Shown: positions 1-7,666 of the stretch, one piece after another
Layout of the letters: each line of letters begins with the position of its first letter
Numbering within the stretch: the stretch's first letter is position 1
Source of the DNA: CALBPI01 sp039700805
Lineage (GTDB): Bacteria; Pseudomonadota; Gammaproteobacteria; Steroidobacterales; Woeseiaceae
Assembly (NCBI GenBank): GCA_039700805.1
Contig: JBCAZE010000011.1
Location: forward strand, 1 to 35,203
Direction: 5' to 3'
DNA length: 35,203 nt
Position numbers and translations under genes: made by a program
The notes under the pieces: generated by a model
What the model saw: the letters and a program-made list of their open reading frames with translations, nothing else
Databases searched by the model: none
What the model was told of the DNA's origin: nothing

Positions 1-263
1 ACTACCAGATCGTCATCAAGGACAACGGCCCTGGCATCGACTCGCGCTTTTGGGATCGCGTGTTCGAGCCGTTCGAAGTGCTCGATGCCGGTGGCAGACA
101 CAACGGCGTCGGCATGGGCCTGACCATAGCGCGAAAAATCGTACAAACCGCTGGTGGCGCCATCTCGCTTGAGAGCGAGGACGCGAAAGGCACCACCGTG
201 CTCATTCAATGGCCCGCACATTCATTGACAGCGGCCGCAGCCGACGAGGGACTCGCTGCATGA
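1..263 (+). CDS. Sensor histidine kinase, C-terminal ATPase end (5' truncated by window)
   Basis: Only the end of the catalytic ATPase (HATPase_c) domain is present, read in the frame starting at base 3. The G1 box reads KDNGPGID, followed by an F-box-like stretch RVFEPFEVL and the G2 box GVGMGLTIARKIVQ, then GTTVLIQWP near the end. This is the family that autophosphorylates a histidine and passes phosphate to a response regulator. The stop TGA (261-263) overlaps the ATG of the response regulator at 260 (ATGA), so the two are translationally coupled and very probably form a cognate pair. The sensor domains lie outside the window, so the signal is unknown. The partner is of the Rcp1 type, which makes a phytochrome-like or PAS/GAF kinase possible, but that is inference. 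Confidence 0.9.
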   Translation, partial: YQIVIKDNGPGIDSRFWDRVFEPFEVLDAGGRHNGVGMGLTIARKIVQTAGGAISLESEDAKGTTVLIQWPAHSLTAAAADEGLAA

Positions 264-700
264 ACGACAACGAACACTTCAGCATTCTATTGATTGAGGA
301 CGATGAACTTGATCAAGAAAAGATGACGAGGGCGGTCAAACGCTTGGGCATCGATAATCCTCTGCTATTTGCGAATGATGGTCTCGAAGCGTTGGAGCTA
401 CTTAGGTCAGAGAATGCCGCCGGGCAAATCGGCGATCGGGTGGTCATACTTCTCGATCTCAATATGCCCCGGATGAACGGTCACGAGTTTCTGGTCGAAT
501 TGCGGCAAGACGAGCATCTGAAGCGCATCCCCGTTTTTGTGATGTCGACTTCGGACCGACCAACCGACATCAATCTCGCCTATGACAATCAAGTCACGGG
601 ATACGTCACCAAACCCTACTCGATGCAGGATACTTATCACACGATCGAGGCGCTTCACCGCTTTTGGACGTGTCTTCGCATCCCAACGTTTGGCTATTGA
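260..700 (+). CDS. Rcp1-type single-domain response regulator
   Basis: A stand-alone receiver domain of 146 residues with no output domain. Acidic pocket E13-D14-D15, phosphoacceptor D66 in LLDLNMPRMNG, conserved S/T region VMSTS (94-98) and K118 in TKP are all present. The spacing with extra residues before DLNMPRMNG and the phrase ILLIEDDELD resemble the Rcp1 family, the receivers that partner bacterial phytochrome kinases. It presumably signals by protein-protein interaction rather than by binding DNA. The ATG at 260 was chosen because it gives the ATGA overlap with the kinase and starts just before the receiver fold; a longer in-frame extension from 209 would run far into the kinase gene. 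The downstream channel gene starts 57 bases later and may or may not share the transcript. Confidence 0.9.
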   Translation: MNDNEHFSILLIEDDELDQEKMTRAVKRLGIDNPLLFANDGLEALELLRSENAAGQIGDRVVILLDLNMPRMNGHEFLVELRQDEHLKRIPVFVMSTSDRPTDINLAYDNQVTGYVTKPYSMQDTYHTIEALHRFWTCLRIPTFGY

Positions 701-709
701 TCCTTCGGT

Positions 710-729
710 CAGTGTGACATCTGACACTG
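710..729. other. Inverted repeat after the response regulator
   Basis: CAGTGT (710-715) and ACACTG (724-729) form perfect 6-bp arms around an 8-base spacer. It lies 10 bases after the regulator stop and 17 bases before the ribosome site of the next gene, and is followed by the palindrome CAGCGCTG (732-739). There is no T-run, so it is not a canonical terminator; an operator or mRNA hairpin is possible. Confidence 0.35.
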
Positions 730-756
730 GTCAGCGCTGGCAGAAAAGGAGATAGT

Positions 757-1509
757 TTGCGGGTACTAACTACCACTGGTAGCAAGATGCCAGACGCAAA
801 CGCGACCGCGACGAAAAACCAACCAATCTTCAAAGACCGCGGACGCGACGCGACCCGCCTAGAGACATTTGTCGATGCCGCGTTTGCGTTTGCGCTGACA
901 CTGCTGGTGATATCGTTCGACTCGGTACCCACTAGCTACGAGGAGCTGACGATCGCGCTCCGAAGTATTCCCGCGTTCCTGTTCGGGTTCGCTGTGTTGA
1001 TGATGTTCTGGGTGGCGCATCGAAATTGGTCGAGGCACTACGGCATGGATACGACGTTTAGTGTGCTGGTCAGTATGGCGCTGATCTTCATCATTATGAT
1101 CTATGTTTATCCATTGCGCGCCATGGCAACCGCAGCGATCAGCGCCATGACCAATGGCTGGCTACCGACGTCGTTTCAAATTACGTCGGAAGAACAAGCA
1201 CTCGGTCTGTTCCGAATCTACGGGGTCGGCTTTATGGCCTGCAATGCCTGCCTCGTGCTGTTGTTCCTGCATGCATTGAACCATGCGACAACACTCTCAC
1301 TCTCAGACGAAGAGATCTTCATGACACGCTTTGAAGTGATGACATGGTCGATCGTCGGCTTGTTCGGGCTGCTATCAGTGATACTGACTTTTGTTGTCAG
1401 CGGCCCATGGATCGCGGCGTGCGGCTGGGTCTATGCAGGACTTGGCATCGTCATGCCGGCGGTCGGCTTTATGTTTGGAACGCGCTTTGACCGACAATTC
1501 CGGCAGTGA
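757..1509 (+). CDS. TMEM175 (DUF1211)-family membrane protein, putative K+ channel
   Basis: A 250-residue membrane protein. The family signature RxExFxDAxFAFALTLL appears at residues 34-50 (R34, E36, F38, D40), matching the first helix that lines the pore of bacterial TMEM175 channels, where the usual FSD is here FVD. About six hydrophobic segments follow, with the typical MMFWVAHRNWSRHY loop after helix 2 or 3. Members conduct K+ with modest selectivity. The TTG at 757 was chosen because AAGGAG (746-751) sits 5 bases upstream; the first ATG (787) has no such site and would still keep the whole channel domain. The stop codon abuts the stop of the convergent gene with no base between. Alternative: a DUF1211 protein of another function. 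Confidence 0.85.
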   Translation: MRVLTTTGSKMPDANATATKNQPIFKDRGRDATRLETFVDAAFAFALTLLVISFDSVPTSYEELTIALRSIPAFLFGFAVLMMFWVAHRNWSRHYGMDTTFSVLVSMALIFIIMIYVYPLRAMATAAISAMTNGWLPTSFQITSEEQALGLFRIYGVGFMACNACLVLLFLHALNHATTLSLSDEEIFMTRFEVMTWSIVGLFGLLSVILTFVVSGPWIAACGWVYAGLGIVMPAVGFMFGTRFDRQFRQ

Positions 1510-2232
1510 TCAGTATGGTCGATGCGGTGTGAAGAAGTGCCGAGCGAGCGACAACAATAGCAACAATAGTGACCCGTACATCGCGTATCTCCAGACGCTT
1601 TTTCCACGCCTGAGAATCTCGAACTCCGAGACGTAAATTGTTTCGCAAGCGCCATTACCCGTGTCCTCGCGCGTGATCGATGTCCCGCGCTTTGCGCCAC
1701 CAGGGCTGATGTAGTTCGCGAGTACGCCGCGTACGCGAATTTGATCGCCAATACGGATGGAATGAACAGCATCGCGTATCCCCTCGTCGGCTGAGATTAG
1801 GTGGTTATTGGAGATCTGAAAGTTATCAAAGGTCTGCCAGGCACTGCGATCGCGAGTTTGCCAGTTGCAAGTGAACACGCCATTCCAAAACTTGAATCGA
1901 TTGAGCAGCGGGTTACCCGCGTTCTCACCCCATACAACGCACAAGTCCAACATATTGAGTTTGTCATTCGTCAACCGGTGCATCCGAGTCTCACCATCTT
2001 GATGCCGGTAAGAGACGATGAGACCAGTCAACTCATAGTCGTACTGAGGTTCGACGCGATAGGTATTGTCATCCCAATTCACGTCAAACGGAGCAGCACG
2101 CGTGCGACGCTGAGACGGCTCTTGCTCAATGCCTGAAACCAATGGGATATCGCGCGGCAGCTCGTTGCGATTCCAAAAAGAGACCGCAAGCGTGAGCGAA
2201 GACAGCAGCATGACCCAACCGTTGAGTTTCAT
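1510..2232 (-). CDS. Conserved hypothetical membrane-anchored protein with two terminal TM segments
   Basis: A 240-residue protein I do not recognise by function. Residues 4-20 form a hydrophobic N-terminal anchor or signal, and residues about 212-228 a second membrane segment (YGSLLLLLLSLARHFF), leaving a central domain of roughly 185 residues, probably periplasmic. The domain carries many aromatic residues, cysteines in DLCVVWGE, VFTCNWQ and GNGACETIYV, and a strand-rich stretch RIGDQIRVRGVLANYI that resembles an OB-like barrel. The phrase KRGTSITREDTGNGACE looks like a family signature. No Shine-Dalgarno sequence is evident before the ATG at 2230-2232. It is convergent with the TMEM175 gene and 69 bases beyond cydB, so it could be the last gene of the cyd transcript. 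Confidence 0.75.
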   Translation of the reverse strand: MKLNGWVMLLSSLTLAVSFWNRNELPRDIPLVSGIEQEPSQRRTRAAPFDVNWDDNTYRVEPQYDYELTGLIVSYRHQDGETRMHRLTNDKLNMLDLCVVWGENAGNPLLNRFKFWNGVFTCNWQTRDRSAWQTFDNFQISNNHLISADEGIRDAVHSIRIGDQIRVRGVLANYISPGGAKRGTSITREDTGNGACETIYVSEFEILRRGKSVWRYAMYGSLLLLLLSLARHFFTPHRPY

Positions 2233-2301
2233 CCGAGGATTGTACGATGTTCCTTATTTCTGTGGCGTGACGCTGATCACCCTCAATGAGAAAGAGATGC
2301 C

Positions 2302-3336
2302 TCAATAATATTCGAGTTTCGACGTCTTACCCCAAAAGACGCGGTAGGCAAACACCGAGTAACCGACAATGACGGGCAGAACCAACAGCGCGCCAATCAG
2401 TATGATCTTCAGTGACTCAGGTGCGCTCGCCGCATCCCAAATAGTGATTTGATCAAGCACAAGATAAGGAAACAGACTGTACGCCAACCCATGAAACGAG
2501 AGCATAAATAGGCCGCAAGCGCATACGAAAGGCACCCACTCACCGTAACGATTGTTGTCGGCGAATCGAATCGGGAGCCGCGACAACGTCCGCCAAGCGA
2601 TGAAAAACACTATCGCCGTCGTCAGAGGAATCGGCCACACCATCAAAATATTCTCGAACGACAACCATTTCTCGAAGATCTTCCGGCTCACCATAGGTGT
2701 GGCCACCGAAACGGCGAGGATGCCACCGGCCATACCGATGATGGCTTGCTTAGCCCACCGTACGGATTTCAGTTGCAGGTCACCCTCGGTCTTAATGATC
2801 AACCAGGTGGCGCCTAGTAAAACGTAGCCAGCGGCAAGACAGGCACCAATGAACAAAGCGAACGCGATCGCTGGCATGGCATTGTCGAAACCGGTAATCA
2901 CGCGGCCAAGCATGTAGCCCTGCGCGAGCGATGCGAGCAAAGAGCCCGCGAAAAATGCCCGGTTCCACGTCTCTTTGTGTTTGTCATTGGCTTTGACCCG
3001 AAAGTCGAAGGCCACACCGCGCAGCGTGAGACCGACCAGCATGACAGCGATCGGCAGATACAGTTGCCCGAGAATAACGCCATGAGCGGTCGGGAATGCG
3101 ACGAGCAAGATGCCAACGCCCATCACAAGCCATGTTTCATTGGCATCCCAAAATGGCCCAATCGATGACAACATGATGTCCTTCTCAGTGTCAGGCACCC
3201 ATTGCATCAAGATACCGACACCGAGATCAAAGCCGTCGAGAATGACGTAGGCCAGTATCGAGATGCCCATCAACGCCATAAAGGCCAGAGGCAACCAGCC
3301 CTCGGGCGATGTTAGCGACGGAATCGACTCAGGCAT
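2302..3336 (-). CDS. cydB: Cytochrome bd-type quinol oxidase subunit II (CIO type)
   Basis: Subunit II of a bd-type terminal oxidase that oxidises quinol and reduces oxygen to water in the inner membrane. The 344-residue product has about eight or nine membrane segments. The first segment ends in YVILDGFDLGVG, followed by the FWDANETWLVMGVG segment and LRGVAFDFR, all hallmarks of CydB/CioB. Length is normal for the family. The ATG at 3334-3336 was chosen because it matches the family N-terminus (MPESIPSLTSPEGWLPL) and overlaps the end of cydA by 8 bases; the longer reading starting at 3375 would extend well into cydA. No small CydX-like peptide gene is visible in the 69 bases downstream. Confidence 0.96.
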   Translation of the reverse strand: MPESIPSLTSPEGWLPLAFMALMGISILAYVILDGFDLGVGILMQWVPDTEKDIMLSSIGPFWDANETWLVMGVGILLVAFPTAHGVILGQLYLPIAVMLVGLTLRGVAFDFRVKANDKHKETWNRAFFAGSLLASLAQGYMLGRVITGFDNAMPAIAFALFIGACLAAGYVLLGATWLIIKTEGDLQLKSVRWAKQAIIGMAGGILAVSVATPMVSRKIFEKWLSFENILMVWPIPLTTAIVFFIAWRTLSRLPIRFADNNRYGEWVPFVCACGLFMLSFHGLAYSLFPYLVLDQITIWDAASAPESLKIILIGALLVLPVIVGYSVFAYRVFWGKTSKLEYY

Positions 3337-4708
3337 GATCACCGACCTTTTGTAGCGGCAAGACCTGCGGCCCATAGGCCGTCGGTTCTTGAACCTTGAC
3401 CGCCGGCTTGCCCGCTTGTCGCGCGAGGTAATAGACAGCGCTGATGTAAGCGAAGATCAGCACCGAGTAAAGCACCAAGTAAATCAATAGTGTCGTTGCC
3501 ACAGCACCCCCTGTGACCGGTCCGATAGCATCCGCGGTCTTTAACACACCCGTCACCAAGAACGGTTGGCGCCCAATCTCTGTTGTGTACCAACCGGATA
3601 ACACGCCGACCCAACCTGCAAACGCCATGAACATCATGACCCGCGCGATGAGTGGCGACGGCTCACCTCGCCGCTTCAATTGCCAGGTTGCGAACCAACC
3701 GATAAGAAGCATCGCGAGCCCGGTTCCAACCATGATCCGAAACGCCCAAAAGACTGGGCCGACAGGTGGGTGCGCGCCGTCAAAGGCATCGATACCTTTG
3801 ACTTCACCATCCGGATCATGCGTCAAAATCAATGAGGCTAACTTGGGGACCTCAAGCGCGTAGCGATTGGAGCGCGTTTCTTCGTCTGGAATACCAAACA
3901 AAACGAGCGGCGCTCCTTCCCGGGTCTCCCAGAGTCCTTCCATCGCTGCAACTTTGGCCGGTTGATGTTCCAGCGTATTCAGGCCGTGTAAATCACCCGA
4001 GAAGATTTGCAACGGTGCAAGCACGGCAGCCACATACATACCCGTGCGCATGACCGCCATCACCGCAGGGGTTTTGTCGCCACGTAGCCATCGGTATGCC
4101 GAGATGCCGCCTAGCAAAAACGCGACGGTGAGGAATGACGCCATCAATGCGTGTACAAATCGATAGGGAAACGACGGATTGAAGATTATCGCGAACCAGT
4201 CAGTGGCATGGGCGACACCATCGCGCATTTCAAATCCAGCCGGTGTATGCATCCATGAGACCAAGGCGAGAATCCAAAACGCCGACAACGTGGTGCCGCC
4301 GGCCACTAATACCGTCGCCAACGTGTGAACGCGGTTGCTCACGCGCTTGAAGCCAAACAACATGATGCCGAGAAAGCTCGCTTCCAAGAAGAATGCGGTC
4401 AACACCTCATAACCGAGTAGTGGACCGGCGATGTTGCCGACGGTTTCCATGTAGCCCGGCCAGTTGGTACCGAACTGAAAACTCATGGTGATGCCACTGA
4501 CAACGCCGAGAGCAAAAGACAATGCGAACACTTTGACCCAGAGTCGATAGGCGTTCATCCATTTCTCGTCGCCGGTTCGGTTGTAGCGCAGCTTAAAAAA
4601 CAATAGGAACCAACCCAGCGCGATGGTAATCATCGGAAACAGGATGTGGAAACTGATGTTCGCTGCAAACTGGATTCTCGAGAGTAATAGGGGATCTGCT
4701 GAAAACAT
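3329..4708 (-). CDS. cydA: Cytochrome bd-type quinol oxidase subunit I (cyanide-insensitive type)
   Basis: Haem-bearing subunit I, 459 residues with about nine membrane segments. The haem ligands can be placed: H21 (b595, in ISFHILFP), H186 (in RFVHALMAS) and M326 (in FWAFRIMVG), plus the conserved acidic residues E101 and E109 of the GYEVLTAFFLEASFLG helix. The phrase GDLHGLNTLEHQPAKVAAMEG and the short quinol-side Q-loop are typical of CioA-type oxidases that tolerate cyanide. The usually invariant GRQPW reads GRQPF here (379-383). It sits 17 bases after a GbsR/MarR-type regulator and overlaps cydB, so the three form one transcription unit on the minus strand. The alternative symbol is cioA. 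Confidence 0.97.
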   Translation of the reverse strand: MFSADPLLLSRIQFAANISFHILFPMITIALGWFLLFFKLRYNRTGDEKWMNAYRLWVKVFALSFALGVVSGITMSFQFGTNWPGYMETVGNIAGPLLGYEVLTAFFLEASFLGIMLFGFKRVSNRVHTLATVLVAGGTTLSAFWILALVSWMHTPAGFEMRDGVAHATDWFAIIFNPSFPYRFVHALMASFLTVAFLLGGISAYRWLRGDKTPAVMAVMRTGMYVAAVLAPLQIFSGDLHGLNTLEHQPAKVAAMEGLWETREGAPLVLFGIPDEETRSNRYALEVPKLASLILTHDPDGEVKGIDAFDGAHPPVGPVFWAFRIMVGTGLAMLLIGWFATWQLKRRGEPSPLIARVMMFMAFAGWVGVLSGWYTTEIGRQPFLVTGVLKTADAIGPVTGGAVATTLLIYLVLYSVLIFAYISAVYYLARQAGKPAVKVQEPTAYGPQVLPLQKVGDHA

Positions 4709-4725
4709 GACGCAACCTTTGTCGG

Positions 4726-5277
4726 CTAACCTGCCTTTTTACTGGAGAAGCGTTTCGCACCTCCCAGTAATTTCTGAACACCACCGCCGAGCTTCATCAA
4801 CTTGATGACGGTCGCTTGATCGAGTTTCTGTATGTCATCCAACCAACTGGTGGTCATTTCGATCAAATCCAGCATCTCGCGCATACGACGCTCGGCGTAC
4901 TGATTCGTGTCATCCGTTTGTGGCACCATCAACGCATCGCGGATCATGGTGAGCGTCGGCTCGACCTCGCGCTTACGTCGCTCAACAAGCAGCGTTTGGA
5001 AAATCTCCCAAACATCGTCCGGCGCCGTGAAGTAGTCACGGCGGTCGCCGCTGATATGACGCAACTGCACGAGCTGCCATGACTGCAGCTCCTTGAGTCC
5101 CATACTGGTATTCGAACGAGAAATGCCGAGCGCACTCGTTATATCGTCGGCATTCAATGGGCGCTCGCTGACATAAAGCAGCGCGTAGATCTGCCCGACG
5201 GTTCGATTGATACCCCACCTGCTACCCATCTCTCCGAAATGGAGCACGAAAGATTGTTGATAATCAGTAATTTGCAT
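4726..5277 (-). CDS. GbsR/MarR-family winged-helix transcriptional regulator
   Basis: A 183-residue regulator. Residues about 24-85 form a winged helix-turn-helix (INRTVGQIYALLYVS, DDITSALGISRSNTSMGLKEL, then the wing HISGDRRDYFTA), followed by a helical dimerisation tail. The arrangement FxxHFGEMGSRWGINRTVGQIYALLY is typical of the GbsR branch of MarR-like proteins. The ATG at 5275-5277 fits the family start; the longer reading to 5400 adds a low-quality stretch that would cover the promoter region. No clear ribosome site precedes it. It is the first gene of a unit with cydAB and so probably controls the oxidase, perhaps with autoregulation through the AT-rich region at 5278-5330. The effector is unknown. 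Confidence 0.88.
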   Translation of the reverse strand: MQITDYQQSFVLHFGEMGSRWGINRTVGQIYALLYVSERPLNADDITSALGISRSNTSMGLKELQSWQLVQLRHISGDRRDYFTAPDDVWEIFQTLLVERRKREVEPTLTMIRDALMVPQTDDTNQYAERRMREMLDLIEMTTSWLDDIQKLDQATVIKLMKLGGGVQKLLGGAKRFSSKKAG

Positions 5278-5288
5278 AATTTTCAAAA

Positions 5289-5299
5289 ATTTCTGAAAT
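5289..5299. promoter_or_regulatory. Candidate operator: ATTTC-T-GAAAT palindrome upstream of the cyd regulator
   Basis: A perfect 11-bp palindrome lies 12 bases before the regulator start, within a conspicuously AT-rich patch (about 5271-5330) in an otherwise balanced sequence. Position and symmetry suit binding of a dimeric MarR/GbsR-type protein controlling itself and cydAB. This is inference from position only. Confidence 0.3.
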
Positions 5300-5370
5300 A
5301 ACAGGAAATAGAATACCACATTTTCTCTCTGACACTGTGAACAGATCGTGAGTTTAGAGACGCCGCTACC

Positions 5371-5394
5371 GGCTCGCCGCACGCGGCACGAGCC
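5371..5394. other. Imperfect hairpin between divergent genes
   Basis: GGCTCG (5371-5376) pairs with CGAGCC (5389-5394), and inside it CCGC (5377-5380) pairs with GCGG (5383-5386), leaving a two-base bulge. A second short repeat, CTACC-ATCA-GGTAG, lies at 5417-5430. They occupy the space between the cyd regulator and the acyl-CoA ligase and might be operator or leader structure. There is no T-run. Confidence 0.3.
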
Positions 5395-5454
5395 ACGCAT
5401 ACGGCCTATGAATCCGCTACCATCAGGTAGACACTGCTTTAGGGGGAATTAGCG

Positions 5455-6990
5455 ATGTACCGACCACAGCCTGACTACAACGTTGCCGGCATGATTTTGC
5501 GTCGCGGCGTACTGAATCCGGATCGCCGCGCCATCGTGTTCGAAGACTCGACGCTGACCTACTCCGCACTCGCCGAAAGAGTACAACGCTTAGCGACAGG
5601 CCTCGCCACGAACGGCGTGAGAAAAGGCGATCGGGTCGGCTTTGTCGGCGTGAATCACCCTGAATTCATCGAAACGATGCTGGCCGCTTGGGCCATCGGC
5701 GCGATTTTCGTGCCATTGAATTTTCGACTCACCGGGCCAGAGCTGTCGTTCATGATCAATGACGCTGGCATCCACACGCTATTCGCTGATACCACGTTGC
5801 GGCCCGTGATCGACAGCGTCAGAGACGAATTGAATTGCCAACATTTTGTCGCCACCGAAACAACGGCGGACAACTGGGTGAGCAACGCGGCCTGGATTGA
5901 TGCACATGAGCCGCTGGCGGCCACGTATATCGCCGATCAGCATGACACCGCCGTCATTATGTATACGTCAGGTACGACCGGAAAACCGAAAGGTGCCATG
6001 CTAAGCCACGGCAATTTGGTGTGGAATAACGTCGCTTCATCGATGGACATCCATATTCAGACGGGAGATATCTCGTTGGTCGCCGCGCCGTTGTTCCATA
6101 TCGGCGGACTCAACGTCACGCTATTGAATGCTCTCCAGAACGGCGTGGTCGTCGTGCTGCATCGTGCATTCGACCCTGGACTGGCACTAGCAGACATTGA
6201 AAAGCATCGCTGTACGATCATGTTTGGTGCGCCCGCCATGTTTTTGTTCATGGCACAGCAGCCACAATTCGAAGACGCTGATCTCACGTCTTTGAGGATG
6301 TTAATCGTCGGCGCCGCGCCGGTACCGAAATCGCTACTCGAGATCTATGGCGCGCGCAATGTCGCGCTCAATCAGGGCTACGGCCTGACCGAAACGGCGC
6401 CTTTTGTCAGTTTTCTCACCAGCGAACACCTCGAGAGCAAAATGGGTTCCGCTGGCAAGCCTGGCATACTGGGCGAGATTCGCATCGCGGATGCCCAAGG
6501 CAAGCCACTAGGCGCCGGCGAGGTCGGTGAAATTCTCTACCGCGGCTGCAACGTAATGCAAGGTTATTGGAACCGCCCAGAGGCAACGGCTGAGGCGATT
6601 GATGCAAAAGGCTGGTTCCACACCGGTGACGCTGGCTACATCGATGATGATGGGTTCTTATTCATCAGCGATCGGGTGAAAGACATGGTGATCAGCGGCG
6701 GTGAGAATGTTTATCCCGCGGAAGTTGAGAGTGTGCTGTTTGAGCATGCGTCGATTGCAGAAGTCGCTGTCATCGGCCTACCCGACGACAAATGGGGGGA
6801 AGCGGTCACGGCGGTGGTCGCTTGCCAGCCCGAAGCGACACTAACCCTCGATGAATTGCGAGACCATTGCGACGGCAAGCTCGCACGCTACAAAATGCCG
6901 TTGAGACTGCATTTCGTGGACGCGCTACCGCGAAATCCTGCAGGCAAAGTTTTGAAATTCGAACTCCGCGAAACCCTCGGCAACGCGTGA
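5455..6990 (+). CDS. Acyl-CoA synthetase (AMP-forming acid-CoA ligase)
   Basis: Activates a carboxylic acid to its CoA thioester through an acyl-AMP. The 511-residue product carries the ATP/phosphate loop YTSGTTGKPKG (170-180), GYGLTE (308-313), the adenylate-binding GWFHTGD (386-392), the hinge region ISDRVKDMVISGGENVYP and the C-terminal catalytic lysine K498 in PRNPAGKVLK. Length and motifs match medium/long-chain FadD-like and fatty-acid-CoA ligase clades; substrate cannot be told from sequence alone. The ATG at 5455 follows AGGGGG (5441-5446) by 8 bases. It could supply substrate to the carboxylase operon at 7776-14717, but the RRM gene and a strong terminator lie between them, so they are not one transcript. 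Confidence 0.93.
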   Translation: MYRPQPDYNVAGMILRRGVLNPDRRAIVFEDSTLTYSALAERVQRLATGLATNGVRKGDRVGFVGVNHPEFIETMLAAWAIGAIFVPLNFRLTGPELSFMINDAGIHTLFADTTLRPVIDSVRDELNCQHFVATETTADNWVSNAAWIDAHEPLAATYIADQHDTAVIMYTSGTTGKPKGAMLSHGNLVWNNVASSMDIHIQTGDISLVAAPLFHIGGLNVTLLNALQNGVVVVLHRAFDPGLALADIEKHRCTIMFGAPAMFLFMAQQPQFEDADLTSLRMLIVGAAPVPKSLLEIYGARNVALNQGYGLTETAPFVSFLTSEHLESKMGSAGKPGILGEIRIADAQGKPLGAGEVGEILYRGCNVMQGYWNRPEATAEAIDAKGWFHTGDAGYIDDDGFLFISDRVKDMVISGGENVYPAEVESVLFEHASIAEVAVIGLPDDKWGEAVTAVVACQPEATLTLDELRDHCDGKLARYKMPLRLHFVDALPRNPAGKVLKFELRETLGNA

Positions 6991-7121
6991 TTTGGATGAA
7001 CCAGACCGCGGTCGGCACCACAACCGTGCAAAATCCGCACGTTGTCGCGTTATACCGACAGGCATTTGTTGCAATCCGATGAATATTTTCGACGACGGCT
7101 TCTGACGAAGGTTAAACATAG

Positions 7122-7127
7122 TATACT
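7122..7127 (+). promoter_or_regulatory. Sigma-70-like -10 box (TATACT) for the RRM gene
   Basis: TATACT one base from consensus, with only a weak -35 candidate (TTCTGA, 7100-7105, 16-base spacer). Transcription would begin near 7134, giving a leader of about 180 bases, as is common for cold-shock-type messages. Confidence 0.5.
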
Positions 7128-7130
7128 AGC

Positions 7131-7160
7131 CCCGTCGCGTTGACCGACCCCCCCGACGGG
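7131..7160 (+). other. 5'-leader hairpin of the RRM gene
   Basis: CCCGTCG (7131-7137) pairs perfectly with CGACGGG (7154-7160) around a 16-base loop. It would lie at the extreme 5' end of the predicted transcript, where it could stabilise the RNA or act as a temperature-sensitive element. No T-run follows, so a terminator is unlikely. Confidence 0.4.
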
Positions 7161-7315
7161 CTTCGCTGACACTGTCGCAAGCAATCCTTTTGCTGGCCTT
7201 TGTCGAGTTGTTTTGTCGGTGTGTCTGCGCGAGCCGTGATCGCTTCGACCGAATTCCTGGCATGGTGCCTGAAATCTCTTGAGCGCACGAATGGCCCAAA
7301 AGGAGGTTTCAGACC

Positions 7316-7618
7316 ATGGGTAAAAAACTATACGTTGGCAATCTGCCATATTCCGTCGACCAAACGCAGCTTGAAGAAGCATTCAAACCGTTTGGTACTG
7401 TTGATTCAGCAGTCGTCATTAGCGACCGTGAGACCGGCCGAAGCAAAGGCTTCGGTTTCGTCGAAATGGGCAGCGATGATGAGGCGCAAAAAGCCATTGC
7501 TGAGCTTAACGGCACCAGCATGGACAACCGTCAAATCACGGTTAACGAGGCACGCCCCCGTCAACCGAGAAACGATCGCGGCTTCGGCGGCGGTGGTGGC
7601 GGCGGTGGCCGCTGGTAA
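7316..7618 (+). CDS. RRM-domain RNA-binding protein with glycine-rich tail
   Basis: A 100-residue single RRM protein. RNP2 reads LYVGNL (5-10) and RNP1 reads KGFGFVEM (44-51), both with the aromatic residues that stack on RNA bases. The tail RGFGGGGGGGGRW (88-100) is the Gly-rich, Arg-ended type seen in cold-induced RNA chaperones of cyanobacteria and proteobacteria. It probably binds single-stranded RNA and helps translation or turnover under stress. AAGGAGGT (7300-7307) lies 8 bases before the ATG at 7316, the strongest ribosome site in the window, suggesting high expression. It is monocistronic: its own promoter with a long leader precedes it and an intrinsic terminator follows at 7667-7694. 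Confidence 0.95.
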   Translation: MGKKLYVGNLPYSVDQTQLEEAFKPFGTVDSAVVISDRETGRSKGFGFVEMGSDDEAQKAIAELNGTSMDNRQITVNEARPRQPRNDRGFGGGGGGGGRW

Positions 7619-7666
7619 GCACTGCGCTTAACTCGCTGAGCTGCATTTCGGCTCACGAGAACCACG

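Larger units (their letters stand above)
6991..7315. other. 325-base gap: weak hairpin after the ligase gene, then promoter and long leader of the RRM gene
   Basis: No credible gene is seen. Just after the ligase, CGTGC (7025-7029) and GCACG (7037-7041) form a hairpin with no T-run. A clear -10 box at 7122-7127 starts a leader of about 180 bases that runs to the RRM start codon. The leader begins with a GC-rich hairpin and a run of seven C residues (7148-7154). Confidence 0.55.

Noticed and set aside
770..782. CTACC-ACT-GGTAG palindrome, similar to CTACC-ATCA-GGTAG at 5417-5430
   Set aside because: Five-base arms are expected many times by chance in 35 kb, spacers differ, and the first copy lies within the likely coding region of the channel gene.
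1801..2136. 111-codon open frame on the plus strand
   Set aside because: Antisense to the two-anchor hypothetical protein, without ribosome site or family features.
7050..7382. 110-codon open frame on the minus strand across the RRM leader
   Set aside because: It overlaps the RRM promoter, leader and start region; composition is basic and unlike the neighbours, with no ribosome site.
7580..7615. Repeated GGC/GGT triplets
   Set aside because: They encode the glycine-rich tail of the RRM protein and are explained by it; not a separate repeat element.
7200..7631. 143-codon open frame covering the RRM gene in another frame
   Set aside because: The RRM frame has intact RNP motifs and a perfect ribosome site; this frame is an overlap artefact.
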